Part shown: positions 27,841 through 36,096 of the stretch, piece after piece
Position numbering within the stretch: the first letter of the stretch is position 1
How the letters are laid out: each line of letters starts with the position of its first letter
Assembly: GCA_945863875.1 (NCBI GenBank)
Contig: CAMBBS010000008.1
Location: 1-64,000, forward strand
Length of the DNA: 64,000 nt
From: Desulfopila aestuarii DSM 18488
Lineage (GTDB): Bacteria; Desulfobacterota; Desulfobulbia; Desulfobulbales; Desulfocapsaceae
Direction: 5' to 3'
The notes under the pieces: generated by a model
The model's input: only the letters and a program-made list of their open reading frames with translations
What the model was told of the DNA's origin: nothing
Database searches by the model: none
Made by a program: the position numbers and the translations under genes

Positions 27841-29841
27841 ATGCAGACTTCTTCTCCAGACCATGTGGCTCGGACCATCCGCAAACGTGCGCCGCTGCTT
27901 GGCCTCCTCCTGGCCGTGGCCATCTGTTTGCTGACCCCCTATAACAATATTTATCTTCGGGCCACGCCCCTTGGCGGCGGCCACTTCCCCCTCGCGCCCT
28001 TTTTTATTTTTCTCCTTCTCGCTATTGTCATCAGCCTTATCGCCAGAATCTTTCGCTCTTCGCTGCTGTTGACCGGCCCGGAGCTGCTGGTCATCTGGAT
28101 AGAGATGGTCATTGGTTCAGGTATCGCCTACACCGGCTTTGCCCGTACCTTTCTTATCAATCTGACCGCTCCGATACATTTTGCAACCCCTGGCAACCGC
28201 TGGGAAGAGATTCTCCATCCCCTCATCCCCCCGGCATTGACGCCAACCGATCCGCAGGCCGTCATGCTGCTGTACAACGGCCTTCCCGGCGGTCGGAGCA
28301 TGGGCTGGCTCGAGGTGGTCGGGGCCATTCCCTGGGCGGCATGGCTCTCGCCCCTGCTACTCTGGGGCATGTTTGTCCTCCTCTCCTATCTGGTTATGTT
28401 GTTTCTTATCAACATTCTTTCCAGACAATGGATCCACAATGAACGGATGAACTTTCCCCTGCTGAAGGTCCCGGAAATGATCAGCAAGGCGGTCAGTGAG
28501 GGGGAAACAGGCAGTTTCTTTTTCAACCGGTTTCTTATCACCGGACTGTCCATCCCCGTCTTTCTCCACCTCATAAATGGGTTAAACCTCTATTATCCGA
28601 CGATACCACCCATCCCGACGCTCTTTCTGGCCGGACCCTATTTCTCCGAGAGCGGCCTGCTCACCGGTTTCCAGAAACTGAAAATCTCTATCTATCCTGC
28701 TTTTATCGGCTTTGCCTTTCTGACCTCACGCCAGATCTCTTTTTCTTTCTGGTTTTTCTTTCTGGCCGGGAGTCTGCTGTACGGCGTCCTCAATCTGCTC
28801 GGCTACTCTATTCCGGTCAGCGAACTCGGCGTCTCCTTCGGTCCAACCCTGGCCCGTCCGGAAGAAATGCAGATGATCGGGGCCTATGGCATCTTTTTCC
28901 TCTTTCTCGTCTGGCTGGCCAGGCTCCACCTTCTCGATGTCTGCAAACAGTCCTTTTTTCTCAAGCCGCCAGCCTCAGGAAGATCGGAGTGGTTTGACGT
29001 GCGCATCTCCTTCTGGGGGGCAATTATCGGTTTTGCATTGATTATCTGGTGGTATATCTGGCTCGGCATGGCCCCGGTCACCGCCGTCCTGGTGGTGGGT
29101 GCTTTTTTTATGATTATGCTGGTGGCAACCCGCATCATCTGTCAGGGGGGACTGGCCTACTTTACCCTGACTGCAGCTCCCACCGACGGCATGATCGCCC
29201 TTTTCGGCGCCAAATTGTTTGCCGGCGCCAGCGGCCTGCTTGCCGGTATGAGCCAGAAGGTTCTTTTCGTCGACCTGCGCGAATCCTTGATGCCCTCACT
29301 TTTGCACGGACGCCATCTGCAGCAGAATAGAAACCCGGCCCTGCTGCTTTTTTCCGGTCTGGCGATGACCATTGTCGCCTCGATGACCGTTTCCATCGTT
29401 GCCATGATGACCCTCTGTTACCGGTACGGCATCCGTGAGCTGCAACTGGACTGGGCCAGTCAGACAACGACTGCGGTCTATGAGAATATTTACCGGCTCA
29501 TCGCCACGACCACCACCACCGGCAACTGGGTGTTCATCTTTGCCCTGGCCGGAGCGCTGGTGATGCTTTTGCTGGTCACCTGTTACCATCGACTCTACTG
29601 GTGGCCCATCCATCCGATCGGCTACCTCACCGCCTACAGCTCGGCCATGCGTATTCTCTGGGTCAGTTTTTTTCTCGGCTGGGCCTGCAACGCCCTGTGC
29701 ATGCGCTACGGCGGGATCGTTCTTTTCAAGAAACTGCAGTTTTTTTTCATCGGTCTGATAATCGGGGATTTTCTCATGGGAGGCGGCTGGGCGCTGGTGG
29801 GACTGTTTACCGATGTCAGTTATCAGGTTCTGCCTGATTAG
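27841..29841 (+). CDS. OPT-like polytopic membrane protein (DUF6785/DUF6784-like)
   Basis: This 666-residue protein has about 14-16 predicted transmembrane helices and no signal peptide. Repeated features include YNNIYLRATPLGGGHFPLAP after the first helix, WIHNERMNFPLLKVPEM, and an EMQMIGAYGIFFLF segment. The general pattern (long helices, ERMNFPLLKVPE-type loop) resembles the DUF6785/DUF6784 group within the oligopeptide transporter-like superfamily. That assignment is from recall of family appearance and needs a profile search. Its ATG follows the stop of the giant FtsX fusion by one base, so the two are tightly coupled. Substrate unknown. Confidence 0.65.
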   Translation: MQTSSPDHVARTIRKRAPLLGLLLAVAICLLTPYNNIYLRATPLGGGHFPLAPFFIFLLLAIVISLIARIFRSSLLLTGPELLVIWIEMVIGSGIAYTGFARTFLINLTAPIHFATPGNRWEEILHPLIPPALTPTDPQAVMLLYNGLPGGRSMGWLEVVGAIPWAAWLSPLLLWGMFVLLSYLVMLFLINILSRQWIHNERMNFPLLKVPEMISKAVSEGETGSFFFNRFLITGLSIPVFLHLINGLNLYYPTIPPIPTLFLAGPYFSESGLLTGFQKLKISIYPAFIGFAFLTSRQISFSFWFFFLAGSLLYGVLNLLGYSIPVSELGVSFGPTLARPEEMQMIGAYGIFFLFLVWLARLHLLDVCKQSFFLKPPASGRSEWFDVRISFWGAIIGFALIIWWYIWLGMAPVTAVLVVGAFFMIMLVATRIICQGGLAYFTLTAAPTDGMIALFGAKLFAGASGLLAGMSQKVLFVDLRESLMPSLLHGRHLQQNRNPALLLFSGLAMTIVASMTVSIVAMMTLCYRYGIRELQLDWASQTTTAVYENIYRLIATTTTTGNWVFIFALAGALVMLLLVTCYHRLYWWPIHPIGYLTAYSSAMRILWVSFFLGWACNALCMRYGGIVLFKKLQFFFIGLIIGDFLMGGGWALVGLFTDVSYQVLPD

Positions 29842-29849
29842 TGACCTAG

Positions 29850-29883
29850 AAATACTCTTCTTGCTTTTCCAAGAAGAGTATTT
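29850..29883 (+). terminator. Strong hairpin between the two OPT-like genes
   Basis: A perfect 14-bp stem (AAATACTCTTCTTG, 29850-29863, with 29870-29883) has a six-base CTTTTC loop. It begins nine bases after the upstream stop. Only three T residues end the right arm, so it is either a weak terminator (attenuator between 29841 and 29950) or an mRNA 3' end stabiliser that lowers expression of the second membrane protein. Confidence 0.6.
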
Positions 29884-29949
29884 CGTTGAGGAACTTATGC
29901 CCGTGCTGTGCGGGGATTAGATATCTGGTGCCTCTACGGAATGTGAAAT

Positions 29950-31908
29950 ATGTATGACGATAAAGAACTAAAAGAATATCGCGACCTGCTGCCGACGCCG
30001 ACGCACTTTGAAGAGGGGTTCGACTGGAAGACGATTATCGGGGCGATTTTCATCGGCTTTTTAATGATGCCCGGTTCGATGTATCTGCAGCTGGTCATCG
30101 GCCAGGGCATCGGCCCGGCCGCCCGCTGGGTGACCATCATTTTGTTTGCCGAGATTGCCAAACGGGCCCATTCCGACCTGAAGCAACAGGAAATTTTTCT
30201 CCTCTACTATATGGCGGGTGCCGCGCTTGCCTCGCCTTTTTCCGGACTGCTGTGGAGCCAGTATCTCGTCCAGTCCGATGCGGCACGGATGCTCGGGGTC
30301 ACCGAATTTATTCCGACCTGGATTGCCCCCGGACCCGACTCTCTGTCGATGGTGGAGAGATCCTTTTTTCATCGGGACTGGTTGATTCCGATTCTCCTGC
30401 TGGTCGGCTCACAGATCATCCAGCGCATTGATCATTTCGGCCTGGGCTACGCCCTGTACCGCATCACCTCCGATGTCGAAAAACTGCCCTTTCCCATGGC
30501 CCCGGTCGCCGCGCTCGGTACCATGGCCCTGGCGGAATCGGCCGAAGAAAAGAAGGAGAGCTGGAAATGGCGTGTGTTCTCCATAGGCGGGGTTATCGGG
30601 TTGGCCTTCGGCTTCATCTATGTTGTGCTGCCGATCATCTCCGGGCTGATCTTCACCGAACAGATCCGCCTTATCCCCATCCCGTGGATCGAGCTGACCG
30701 GCTATACGGAAAACATTCTGCCCGCCGTGGCCACCGGGCTGCAGCTTGATCTCGGTCTGCTGTTTGTCGGCATGGTCCTGCCCTTCTGGGCGGTGATCGG
30801 CGGTCTTATCGGCTTGATTATCACCATCATTCTCAACCCGCTGCTCTATTCCGCCGGTATCCTCAGCCGCTGGCATCCGGGCATGGCCACGGTCGACACC
30901 GTATTCGCCAACAACTTTGATTTTTATATGAGCTTCGGCATTGGCCTGGGCCTGGCCATTGGCCTGATAGGTGTCTGGTCCGTTGTCCGCTCCTTTCGGG
31001 AAAAAGACGGCAACAGGGGGACGCTCCACGACCTGTTTCATCCACCGGCGGGCCGTGGCGATTTCAATTTCTGGATCGCCATTGCCATCTATTTTTTTTC
31101 CACCCTCGCCTACGTTGCGCTGTGCGTCTGGCTGGTACCATCTTTCCCCTGGGTCTTCTTTCTTGCCTACGGGTTTATCTATACCCCGATCATCTCCTAT
31201 ATCACCGCCCGCATGGAAGGTATTGCCGGACAGTTTGTCAGCCTGCCCCTGGTCCGGGAAGCAAGTTTTATTGCCGGCGCCCGTTTCTTCGGCTACCAGG
31301 GTATTGAGATCTGGTATGCCCCCATTCCCATCCACAACTATGGCGAAGCCACCGTTCAGTTCCGCCAGATCGAGCTGACCGGCACCTCCCTGCGGGGCAT
31401 CATCAAGGCGGAACTGCTGGTCTTTCCCATCGTCATGATCGCCAGCCTGATGTTCTCGCAATTCATCTGGCGGCTGGCGCCGATTCCCTCGGCCAACTAC
31501 CCTTTTGCCCAGGAACTGTGGCACCTGCAGGCCTTGAACACCCTGCTCATGCAGACATCCACCTTGGAAGGCAACTCGATGTTTTATCAGGCCTTAAACG
31601 GCACTACCGTTTTCAGCGGGGTCGGCTTTGGCCTGCTCATGTATATGGTGCTCAGCCTTTTTGGCCTGCCGGTGCTGCTCATCTACGGCGTGGTACGCGG
31701 GCTCGGACAATCCACGCCGCACGGCCTGGTTTTAGAGGTCGCCGGCGCCTTGCTCGGCAGGTATTTTTTCTATAAAAAATACGGCCCGATGTGGCGCCAA
31801 TATGCCCCGGTACTGCTCGCCGGCTTTTCCTGCGGCATGGGCCTCAGCGGCATGTTTGCCATGGGTTTTGCCCTTATCATGAAGTCACTTGGTCATATGG
31901 CTTATTAG
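29950..31908 (+). CDS. OPT-family-like membrane transporter
   Basis: This 652-residue polytopic protein has about 14-16 helices. It begins with a cytosolic N-terminus (DLLPTPTHFEEGFDWKTI), then a first helix with MMPGSMYLQLVIGQGIGPA, typical of OPT/peptide-transporter-like proteins. A DVEKLPFPMAPVAALG segment parallels the ERMNFPLLKVPE loop of the preceding gene, supporting a common fold. Later features are HPGMATVDTVFANNFDFYMS and YITARMEGIAGQFVSLP. OPT proteins move peptides or metal chelates. Here the partner is the other OPT-like protein, so a heteromeric or paired transporter is plausible. It is the last gene of the cluster. Confidence 0.68.
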   Translation: MYDDKELKEYRDLLPTPTHFEEGFDWKTIIGAIFIGFLMMPGSMYLQLVIGQGIGPAARWVTIILFAEIAKRAHSDLKQQEIFLLYYMAGAALASPFSGLLWSQYLVQSDAARMLGVTEFIPTWIAPGPDSLSMVERSFFHRDWLIPILLLVGSQIIQRIDHFGLGYALYRITSDVEKLPFPMAPVAALGTMALAESAEEKKESWKWRVFSIGGVIGLAFGFIYVVLPIISGLIFTEQIRLIPIPWIELTGYTENILPAVATGLQLDLGLLFVGMVLPFWAVIGGLIGLIITIILNPLLYSAGILSRWHPGMATVDTVFANNFDFYMSFGIGLGLAIGLIGVWSVVRSFREKDGNRGTLHDLFHPPAGRGDFNFWIAIAIYFFSTLAYVALCVWLVPSFPWVFFLAYGFIYTPIISYITARMEGIAGQFVSLPLVREASFIAGARFFGYQGIEIWYAPIPIHNYGEATVQFRQIELTGTSLRGIIKAELLVFPIVMIASLMFSQFIWRLAPIPSANYPFAQELWHLQALNTLLMQTSTLEGNSMFYQALNGTTVFSGVGFGLLMYMVLSLFGLPVLLIYGVVRGLGQSTPHGLVLEVAGALLGRYFFYKKYGPMWRQYAPVLLAGFSCGMGLSGMFAMGFALIMKSLGHMAY

Positions 31909-31940
31909 TACTTTGGTGTTAGCACTTTGCGACCGGTGTC

Positions 31941-31969
31941 TTGACAATTCTGCCGGGGAAACCGATATT
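31941..31969 (+). promoter_or_regulatory. Candidate sigma70 promoter for the 32019-33919 trio
   Basis: TTGACA (31941-31946), 17-base spacer, GATATT (31964-31969). The -35 is perfect and the -10 matches 4 of 6. Predicted transcript start is near 31976, about 43 bases before the ATG at 32019. Confidence 0.5.
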
Positions 31970-32018
31970 CTTACCAAAAGAAACGTACACAACCGACAAC
32001 AGATGATATGCCGAGAAT

Positions 32019-32627
32019 ATGAGAACAGTAAAAACCGCACGACAATGGATGATACTTTTCAGCCTCGCATTTTGCCTTCTGCCCTTCACCGCGGCGGCAG
32101 AGAACAACGTTCCCCATGAGATTGCCGGCATAGCTCTTGGCACCAACGTTGCTGACTATCCGGATATAATCCAGACAAATTTCCTCAAAGAAGTGGTGGT
32201 CACCGACTGGCATGGTTTCCGCAAGGGCGTTCTTTCCTACGGGACATGCAAATACATTGATCTGATCCTGAAGATCGACATGAAATACCAGGACAAGAGC
32301 AAAGGATTTTACCAGAAATTATTACAGGAATTTCGTAAAAAATTTGGTGATCCCGATTCATGGAACGGCGATTCCTTTGGTGTGGTACATATATGGAAAT
32401 GGCAATTTATTGATAAGGATCGAAATCCGGTGAGCCTGGCACTGCAGCATAACGCCAAAGATGCCGATGAAACCATCGGCAATATGGTCAAACTCTCCTA
32501 TCCGGCAAAAATGGAGGAAGAGCGGCTCTGTTTTATGGAAATGTGTCAACACGGCAAAAAAAACATTGATGAACAACGAAGAGAAGAGCTGAAAAAATCC
32601 GACTGGTCACACCTTGTCCCCAGGTAA
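32019..32627 (+). CDS. Exported protein of unknown function
   Basis: This 202-residue protein has a Sec signal peptide (hydrophobic about 11-25, cleavage near TAAAE). The mature region starts PHEIAGIALGTNVADYPDII, a pattern like small periplasmic proteins that begin 'G-I-x-L-G'. It continues as a mixed alpha/beta domain with GFYQKLLQEFRKKFGDPDSW and a charged C-terminal helix. Only two cysteines remain in the mature chain besides one near the middle. No family was recognised. It is followed after one base by the next gene, so the two are co-translated, and it opens a trio that ends with a PqqD-like protein. Confidence 0.75.
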   Translation: MRTVKTARQWMILFSLAFCLLPFTAAAENNVPHEIAGIALGTNVADYPDIIQTNFLKEVVVTDWHGFRKGVLSYGTCKYIDLILKIDMKYQDKSKGFYQKLLQEFRKKFGDPDSWNGDSFGVVHIWKWQFIDKDRNPVSLALQHNAKDADETIGNMVKLSYPAKMEEERLCFMEMCQHGKKNIDEQRREELKKSDWSHLVPR

Positions 32628-32628
32628 C

Positions 32629-33540
32629 ATGTCTCACGCAGGACGGACAGAGCCAAAAAAAAATGGCAGACTCATCGCCTGGAACGGTCTGCAGCTGCAT
32701 ATTCCTCGCAACTGGGAGGTTCGTGTCTCCGGACAACGCCATCTTGTTTTTGAAAAAGATTTTCAGCCTCAGCTGCAGATCCGGTGGGAAAAACCTGCCC
32801 AAAGCCAACTCCGCGCTCTGCAAGAACGAGCAAGCCACTTTGCCTCCCGGATGGGGACCATTATTGAGGAAGATGATTTCCCACCGGCATGGCGGTATCT
32901 GAGGGATATTTTTCGCCTGGCGACCTGCTATCAGGGGGAGAGCGGCATGCTGGAAGGAGGCATTTTCCTCTGCACCGATGACCGCACTCTCGTTCTCTTT
33001 CAACTCTTTCTGCCCGACCCGGCAACGGGCACAGCAGCAGTTGACCGGGCTCCCTTTGTTGAAATACGAGAATGCCTGGCAACAATTGCATGCCGCAATG
33101 ATCCGGACAACATCTGGTGCATGCAGGATTTTGCTCTCACTCTGCCGGTTTCCTACACGCTCCAGGACTACACTTTTGCTGCCGGTCTTACCCGGATCTC
33201 TTTCACCAATGGTGATCTTTTGGTGCAAACGTGCACGCTTGGCCCGGCGGACAGCCGTCTTGCCCAGCAGTCACTTCAAGGGATTCTCCTCACTCTTGCC
33301 GACACCGCCGATCTGGAAACGACCACCAGCGAAGAGAACACATCCTGCGAAGGTTACAGAAGCCCGACCATCGGCAGACAGGTCCTGCTGCGGCTTCGCC
33401 GGGAGAAATCCTTTATCAGGGCGAAAATATGGCACGAGGTCGCCGGAAACCGCCTCCTTGTTGTTATTCTTTTTTCCAATCGGCCGATTCCCCCGACGGC
33501 AATCCATGACATTTGCCGGCAATATGAAATTATTCCGTAA
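32629..33540 (+). CDS. Unknown protein linked to PqqD-like gene
   Basis: This roughly 303-residue soluble protein (MSHAGRTEPKKNGRLIAWNG start) has no signal peptide or membrane helix. Two halves look alike: residues about 10-150 and 165-303 each begin with a short 'x-L-x-I/L-P' strand (LQLHIPRNWEV and FALTLPVSYTLQ) and continue in beta-rich segments, suggesting an internal duplication. TTG at 32614 would overlap the previous gene. ATG 32629, one base past its stop and with AGG upstream, is preferred. The 3' end overlaps the PqqD-like gene by 17 bases. Function unknown. Confidence 0.7.
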   Translation: MSHAGRTEPKKNGRLIAWNGLQLHIPRNWEVRVSGQRHLVFEKDFQPQLQIRWEKPAQSQLRALQERASHFASRMGTIIEEDDFPPAWRYLRDIFRLATCYQGESGMLEGGIFLCTDDRTLVLFQLFLPDPATGTAAVDRAPFVEIRECLATIACRNDPDNIWCMQDFALTLPVSYTLQDYTFAAGLTRISFTNGDLLVQTCTLGPADSRLAQQSLQGILLTLADTADLETTTSEENTSCEGYRSPTIGRQVLLRLRREKSFIRAKIWHEVAGNRLLVVILFSNRPIPPTAIHDICRQYEIIP

Positions 33541-33919
33541 GAAAAAAGCAATCAAGGAAGCGGTCAGAGGGCTCACCAGGACCGAGGCCTTGGCCGGCGT
33601 GCCGCGGATATCTCCATCGGCCACATGGGTCACCCTTGAAAACGGGGATATTCTCATTGAATATCCTTTAAACATAAAGCCGTTTTTCATTCAGCTGGCC
33701 AATCGGTTTCAGAAGGGCGTGGAACCGAGACCGACGAAAAAGCTGCAGCTGGACGGTATGGGAAGCACAGTCTGGCAGATGTTCGATGGGAAAAAAGATG
33801 TCAAGGCGATTATTCGGGAGGTCTCCGGCCAAAGCGGCCTGTCCCTCCAGGAAGCGGAAATATCAGTCACCACATTTCTTCGCCAGCTGGGGCGACGGGG
33901 ACTTATCCTTATGAGTTAA
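33524..33919 (+). CDS. PqqD family peptide-binding protein
   Basis: This 131-residue protein starts MKLFRKKKAIKEAVRGL. The C-terminal half carries the PqqD winged-helix pattern: LDGMGSTVWQMFDGKKDVKA (about 72-91), then IIREVSGQSGLSLQEAEISV and FLRQLGRRGLI. PqqD-type domains bind precursor peptides for radical SAM and other RiPP enzymes. No radical SAM, precursor peptide or protease gene is seen nearby, so its partner is unknown; the adjoining unknown protein is the best candidate. Its start is inside the previous gene, with 17 bases of overlap. Confidence 0.72.
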   Translation: MKLFRKKKAIKEAVRGLTRTEALAGVPRISPSATWVTLENGDILIEYPLNIKPFFIQLANRFQKGVEPRPTKKLQLDGMGSTVWQMFDGKKDVKAIIREVSGQSGLSLQEAEISVTTFLRQLGRRGLILMS

Positions 33920-33942
33920 AAAACCGGATTTTTCGTCGTTCC

Positions 33943-34731
33943 TCACACCAGGCCCATCTTTTTCGCCAGCAGCTGCAGATCAGCCCAGGTTGCCTGTTTC
34001 ATTTCCGGGTTCTGCAGGAGATAGGTGGGGTGATAGGTGGCCATAACCGGAACAGTCCTGTCTTTGTCCACCTCATAGTCATGAAACTGTCCCCGCAATC
34101 GCGACAGCGGCTGCGACCTTTCCAGCACCGCCCGGGCAGCAACCACGCCCATGGTACAGATCACCTCGGGCTGTAAGACGACAATCTGGCGGCGCAAAAA
34201 AGAAACACAGCTTTGTACATGCGTTGCCTGGGGCTGGCAGGTATCGGGAACCGCACATTTAATTACATTGGTGAGAAACACCTCCCCGGCGGAAAGCTTG
34301 ATAGCCAGGAGCATCCGGCTGAGCATCTCATCCTGGGCAACACCAAAAAGATGGCCCGGGGCAAGGCTCCCTTGGCCGTCTCCCGCCAGCCAGTCACCGA
34401 CAATCAACAGGCGAACCTTGTCGGCGCCACGTCCGGCCACAGGATACAGCCGTTGCTTATGCAGATCACAGGCATGGCAGGCGGCAACTTCTGCCGCGAT
34501 ATCGGTAAGATTCACAGGTGATTTTGCCGGTGCAGGACTATTTTTCCTGGAAGCCGGCTGCCGGTCGACAGTTTTTTGCTGCGCTGGTCCTGCTTTGGCG
34601 GCAGCCTGCGGCATATAATGGAGAAATGACTGCACATCCCCATTGCACGGATAGGGACCAATCCCTATTGAACGATGATACCCAAGCACAGCTTGCAGCT
34701 TTGCCGGCAGATCATTTTTCTCACTCTTCAC
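33943..34731 (-). CDS. Type 4 uracil-DNA glycosylase-like protein, divergent
   Basis: This 262-residue protein has a poorly conserved N-terminal extension (1-78) and a C-terminal UDG superfamily domain. Four cysteines match the [4Fe-4S] ligands of family 4 enzymes: C85-x2-C88 in CHACDLHKQR, then C159 and C175 with the usual 15-residue gap. The second active-site motif YHPTYLLQ is intact, but the first motif, normally GEAPG, reads GDWLAG. Excision of uracil or another deaminated base is possible, but the altered motif makes activity uncertain. It is convergent with the PqqD-like gene. Confidence 0.78.
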   Translation of the reverse strand: MKSEKNDLPAKLQAVLGYHRSIGIGPYPCNGDVQSFLHYMPQAAAKAGPAQQKTVDRQPASRKNSPAPAKSPVNLTDIAAEVAACHACDLHKQRLYPVAGRGADKVRLLIVGDWLAGDGQGSLAPGHLFGVAQDEMLSRMLLAIKLSAGEVFLTNVIKCAVPDTCQPQATHVQSCVSFLRRQIVVLQPEVICTMGVVAARAVLERSQPLSRLRGQFHDYEVDKDRTVPVMATYHPTYLLQNPEMKQATWADLQLLAKKMGLV

Positions 34732-34830
34732 AACGCACCAACCTGAATCCTCCTTGCCCCATTGACCTTACCTGAACCCGCGCGGTTCTTTATGAAAAAG
34801 ATATTGAAACCTGCCCCAAGGCCCTGATCT

Positions 34831-35343
34831 CTAATCAAACGGAAAGTAAAAAATGTCCCATTCATCACCCCCCATTGCCACGGCACTCCCCCTGAACGTT
34901 CCATAGTAATTGAAAGCAATGGCAGCAGCAGCCGCTGGTCTGACGCCGGAAAACCTGATCATCAGCTCATCCGGCGCTTGGCCAAAAGAACTGAAGAGCG
35001 GAGAGATATCTACCGTTTCAATAACTCTCCCCCCGCCATCGAGAAAGCTCATTTTAAAAATAAACTTCCTTGTCACCGGGAAAGAATCGGTCAGGCTCCG
35101 GTCAAAAACAAGCTCCCCGGACAGGTTGAAAGCGGTATCGCTTTGTGCTATGGAATAGCTCAACACCATGTCCTTTGTTTGCCAAAGAGCATCCTGCACA
35201 CCATCTTCCGCCAGCGTAACCCGCGCCTCCGGCCGGGCTATTGCCCCCGTCTCCGGTTTGAGGAAATTCGCACAACCGGACAAAAACAGCATGCCAAGAC
35301 ACAGAACGATTGAGAAAACCTTCACCACCTGTCGAATATTCAT
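34831..35343 (-). CDS. Putative lipoprotein
   Basis: This 170-residue precursor has a lipoprotein signal (hydrophobic about 8-22) ending LFLSGC, so lipidation on Cys24 is expected. The mature domain (about 45-170) is beta-rich with an aromatic end (YYGTFRGSAV, WDIFYFPFD). No family was recognised; it resembles small outer-membrane-attached lipoproteins. It is monocistronic, with a 99-base gap to the UDG-like gene and an AT-rich region upstream. Confidence 0.75.
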   Translation of the reverse strand: MNIRQVVKVFSIVLCLGMLFLSGCANFLKPETGAIARPEARVTLAEDGVQDALWQTKDMVLSYSIAQSDTAFNLSGELVFDRSLTDSFPVTRKFIFKMSFLDGGGRVIETVDISPLFSSFGQAPDELMIRFSGVRPAAAAAIAFNYYGTFRGSAVAMGGDEWDIFYFPFD

Positions 35344-35561
35344 AGGAGCCGGAACCTGTTAAAATGAAAAGCTGAAGAGAAGAATCGGTGTACAAATCTC
35401 CCTGGTAATTTTATAAGATCATATTAACCATTACCAGAGAAATGGAACAATCTTTTCTCTGGGTTTGCACGAAAAATCAAAGCCATTTTTGAGAAAATTT
35501 GGTATTTATTGAACATATGATTATTATTATCAAAATTAGCTAAGTCAAATACTTGTACTGC

Positions 35562-35590
35562 TTTCAACCGCCCCGGTTTGTAAGCATAAT
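35562..35590 (+). promoter_or_regulatory. Candidate promoter for the XRE-type regulator
   Basis: TTTCAA (35562-35567), 17-base spacer, CATAAT (35585-35590) in a strongly AT-rich 270-base gap between the lipoprotein gene (divergent) and the regulator gene. Transcript start would be about 20 bases before the TTG start. The rest of the gap (35344-35561) holds no gene that I can support. Confidence 0.35.
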
Positions 35591-35616
35591 AATTACACCA
35601 TGATGAGGTACGGATC

Positions 35617-35988
35617 TTGACTAAGGAAGAATTCAGTCTGTCCAGAAAGAAACTTGGGAAAACGCAGAAAAAACTGGCAGAACTACTCGGAATGTCTCTA
35701 AAAACTATTCACAGCTACGAGCAGGGCTGGAGAACAATTCCAACACATATTGAGAGACACATCTACTTTCTGCTGATCAATCAGCGGGGCAGGGAAAATA
35801 GCCTTGCACCATGCTGGGAACAAAAAACCTGTGTGATAAAAGAGCAGTGCCCCGCCTGGGAGTTTCAGAGCGGGCATCTCTGCTGGTTTTTATCCGGTAC
35901 ACTGTGTGAATGCACCCTGGATGTCTCCCAGAAAGACAAACTGGAAATATGCAAATCATGTGATATTTTCAAAAATTTGCTCAAATAG
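35617..35988 (+). CDS. XRE-type HTH protein with Cys-rich two-CW-like C-terminus
   Basis: This 123-residue protein starts at TTG 35617. The ATG codons upstream are out of frame, and GAGG eight bases before the TTG decides the start. Residues 5-50 form a Cro/CI-type helix-turn-helix (LGKTQKKLAELLGMSLKTIH). The C-terminus (about 64-120) is rich in cysteine, with CWEQKTC, QCPAWEF, CWFLSGTLCEC and ICKSCDIF. This C-W-x3-C ... C-P ... C-W-x4-G-T-x-C ... C-x2-C order looks like the two-CW motif of anaerobe proteins, probably a metal or redox site. A redox- or metal-responsive regulator is therefore inferred. Confidence 0.78.
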   Translation: MTKEEFSLSRKKLGKTQKKLAELLGMSLKTIHSYEQGWRTIPTHIERHIYFLLINQRGRENSLAPCWEQKTCVIKEQCPAWEFQSGHLCWFLSGTLCECTLDVSQKDKLEICKSCDIFKNLLK

Positions 35989-36096
35989 GGATTTTTTTCC
36001 TGTTCCCGACACAAAACTTTGCCGGGTCAACCCCTGCTGTAACCTCAGATGAGCGTTTAAGGGACACCGGCGGAAAAATGCATTGGAGATAGAATA

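Noticed and set aside
30409-31524. 371-codon minus-strand frame inside the OPT-like gene
   Set aside because: Low-complexity charged translation; the plus-strand frame has clear transmembrane helices.
31909-32018. Short precursor peptide gene next to the PqqD-like trio
   Set aside because: No start codon with ribosome-binding site and plausible core peptide was seen; the stretch fits a promoter.
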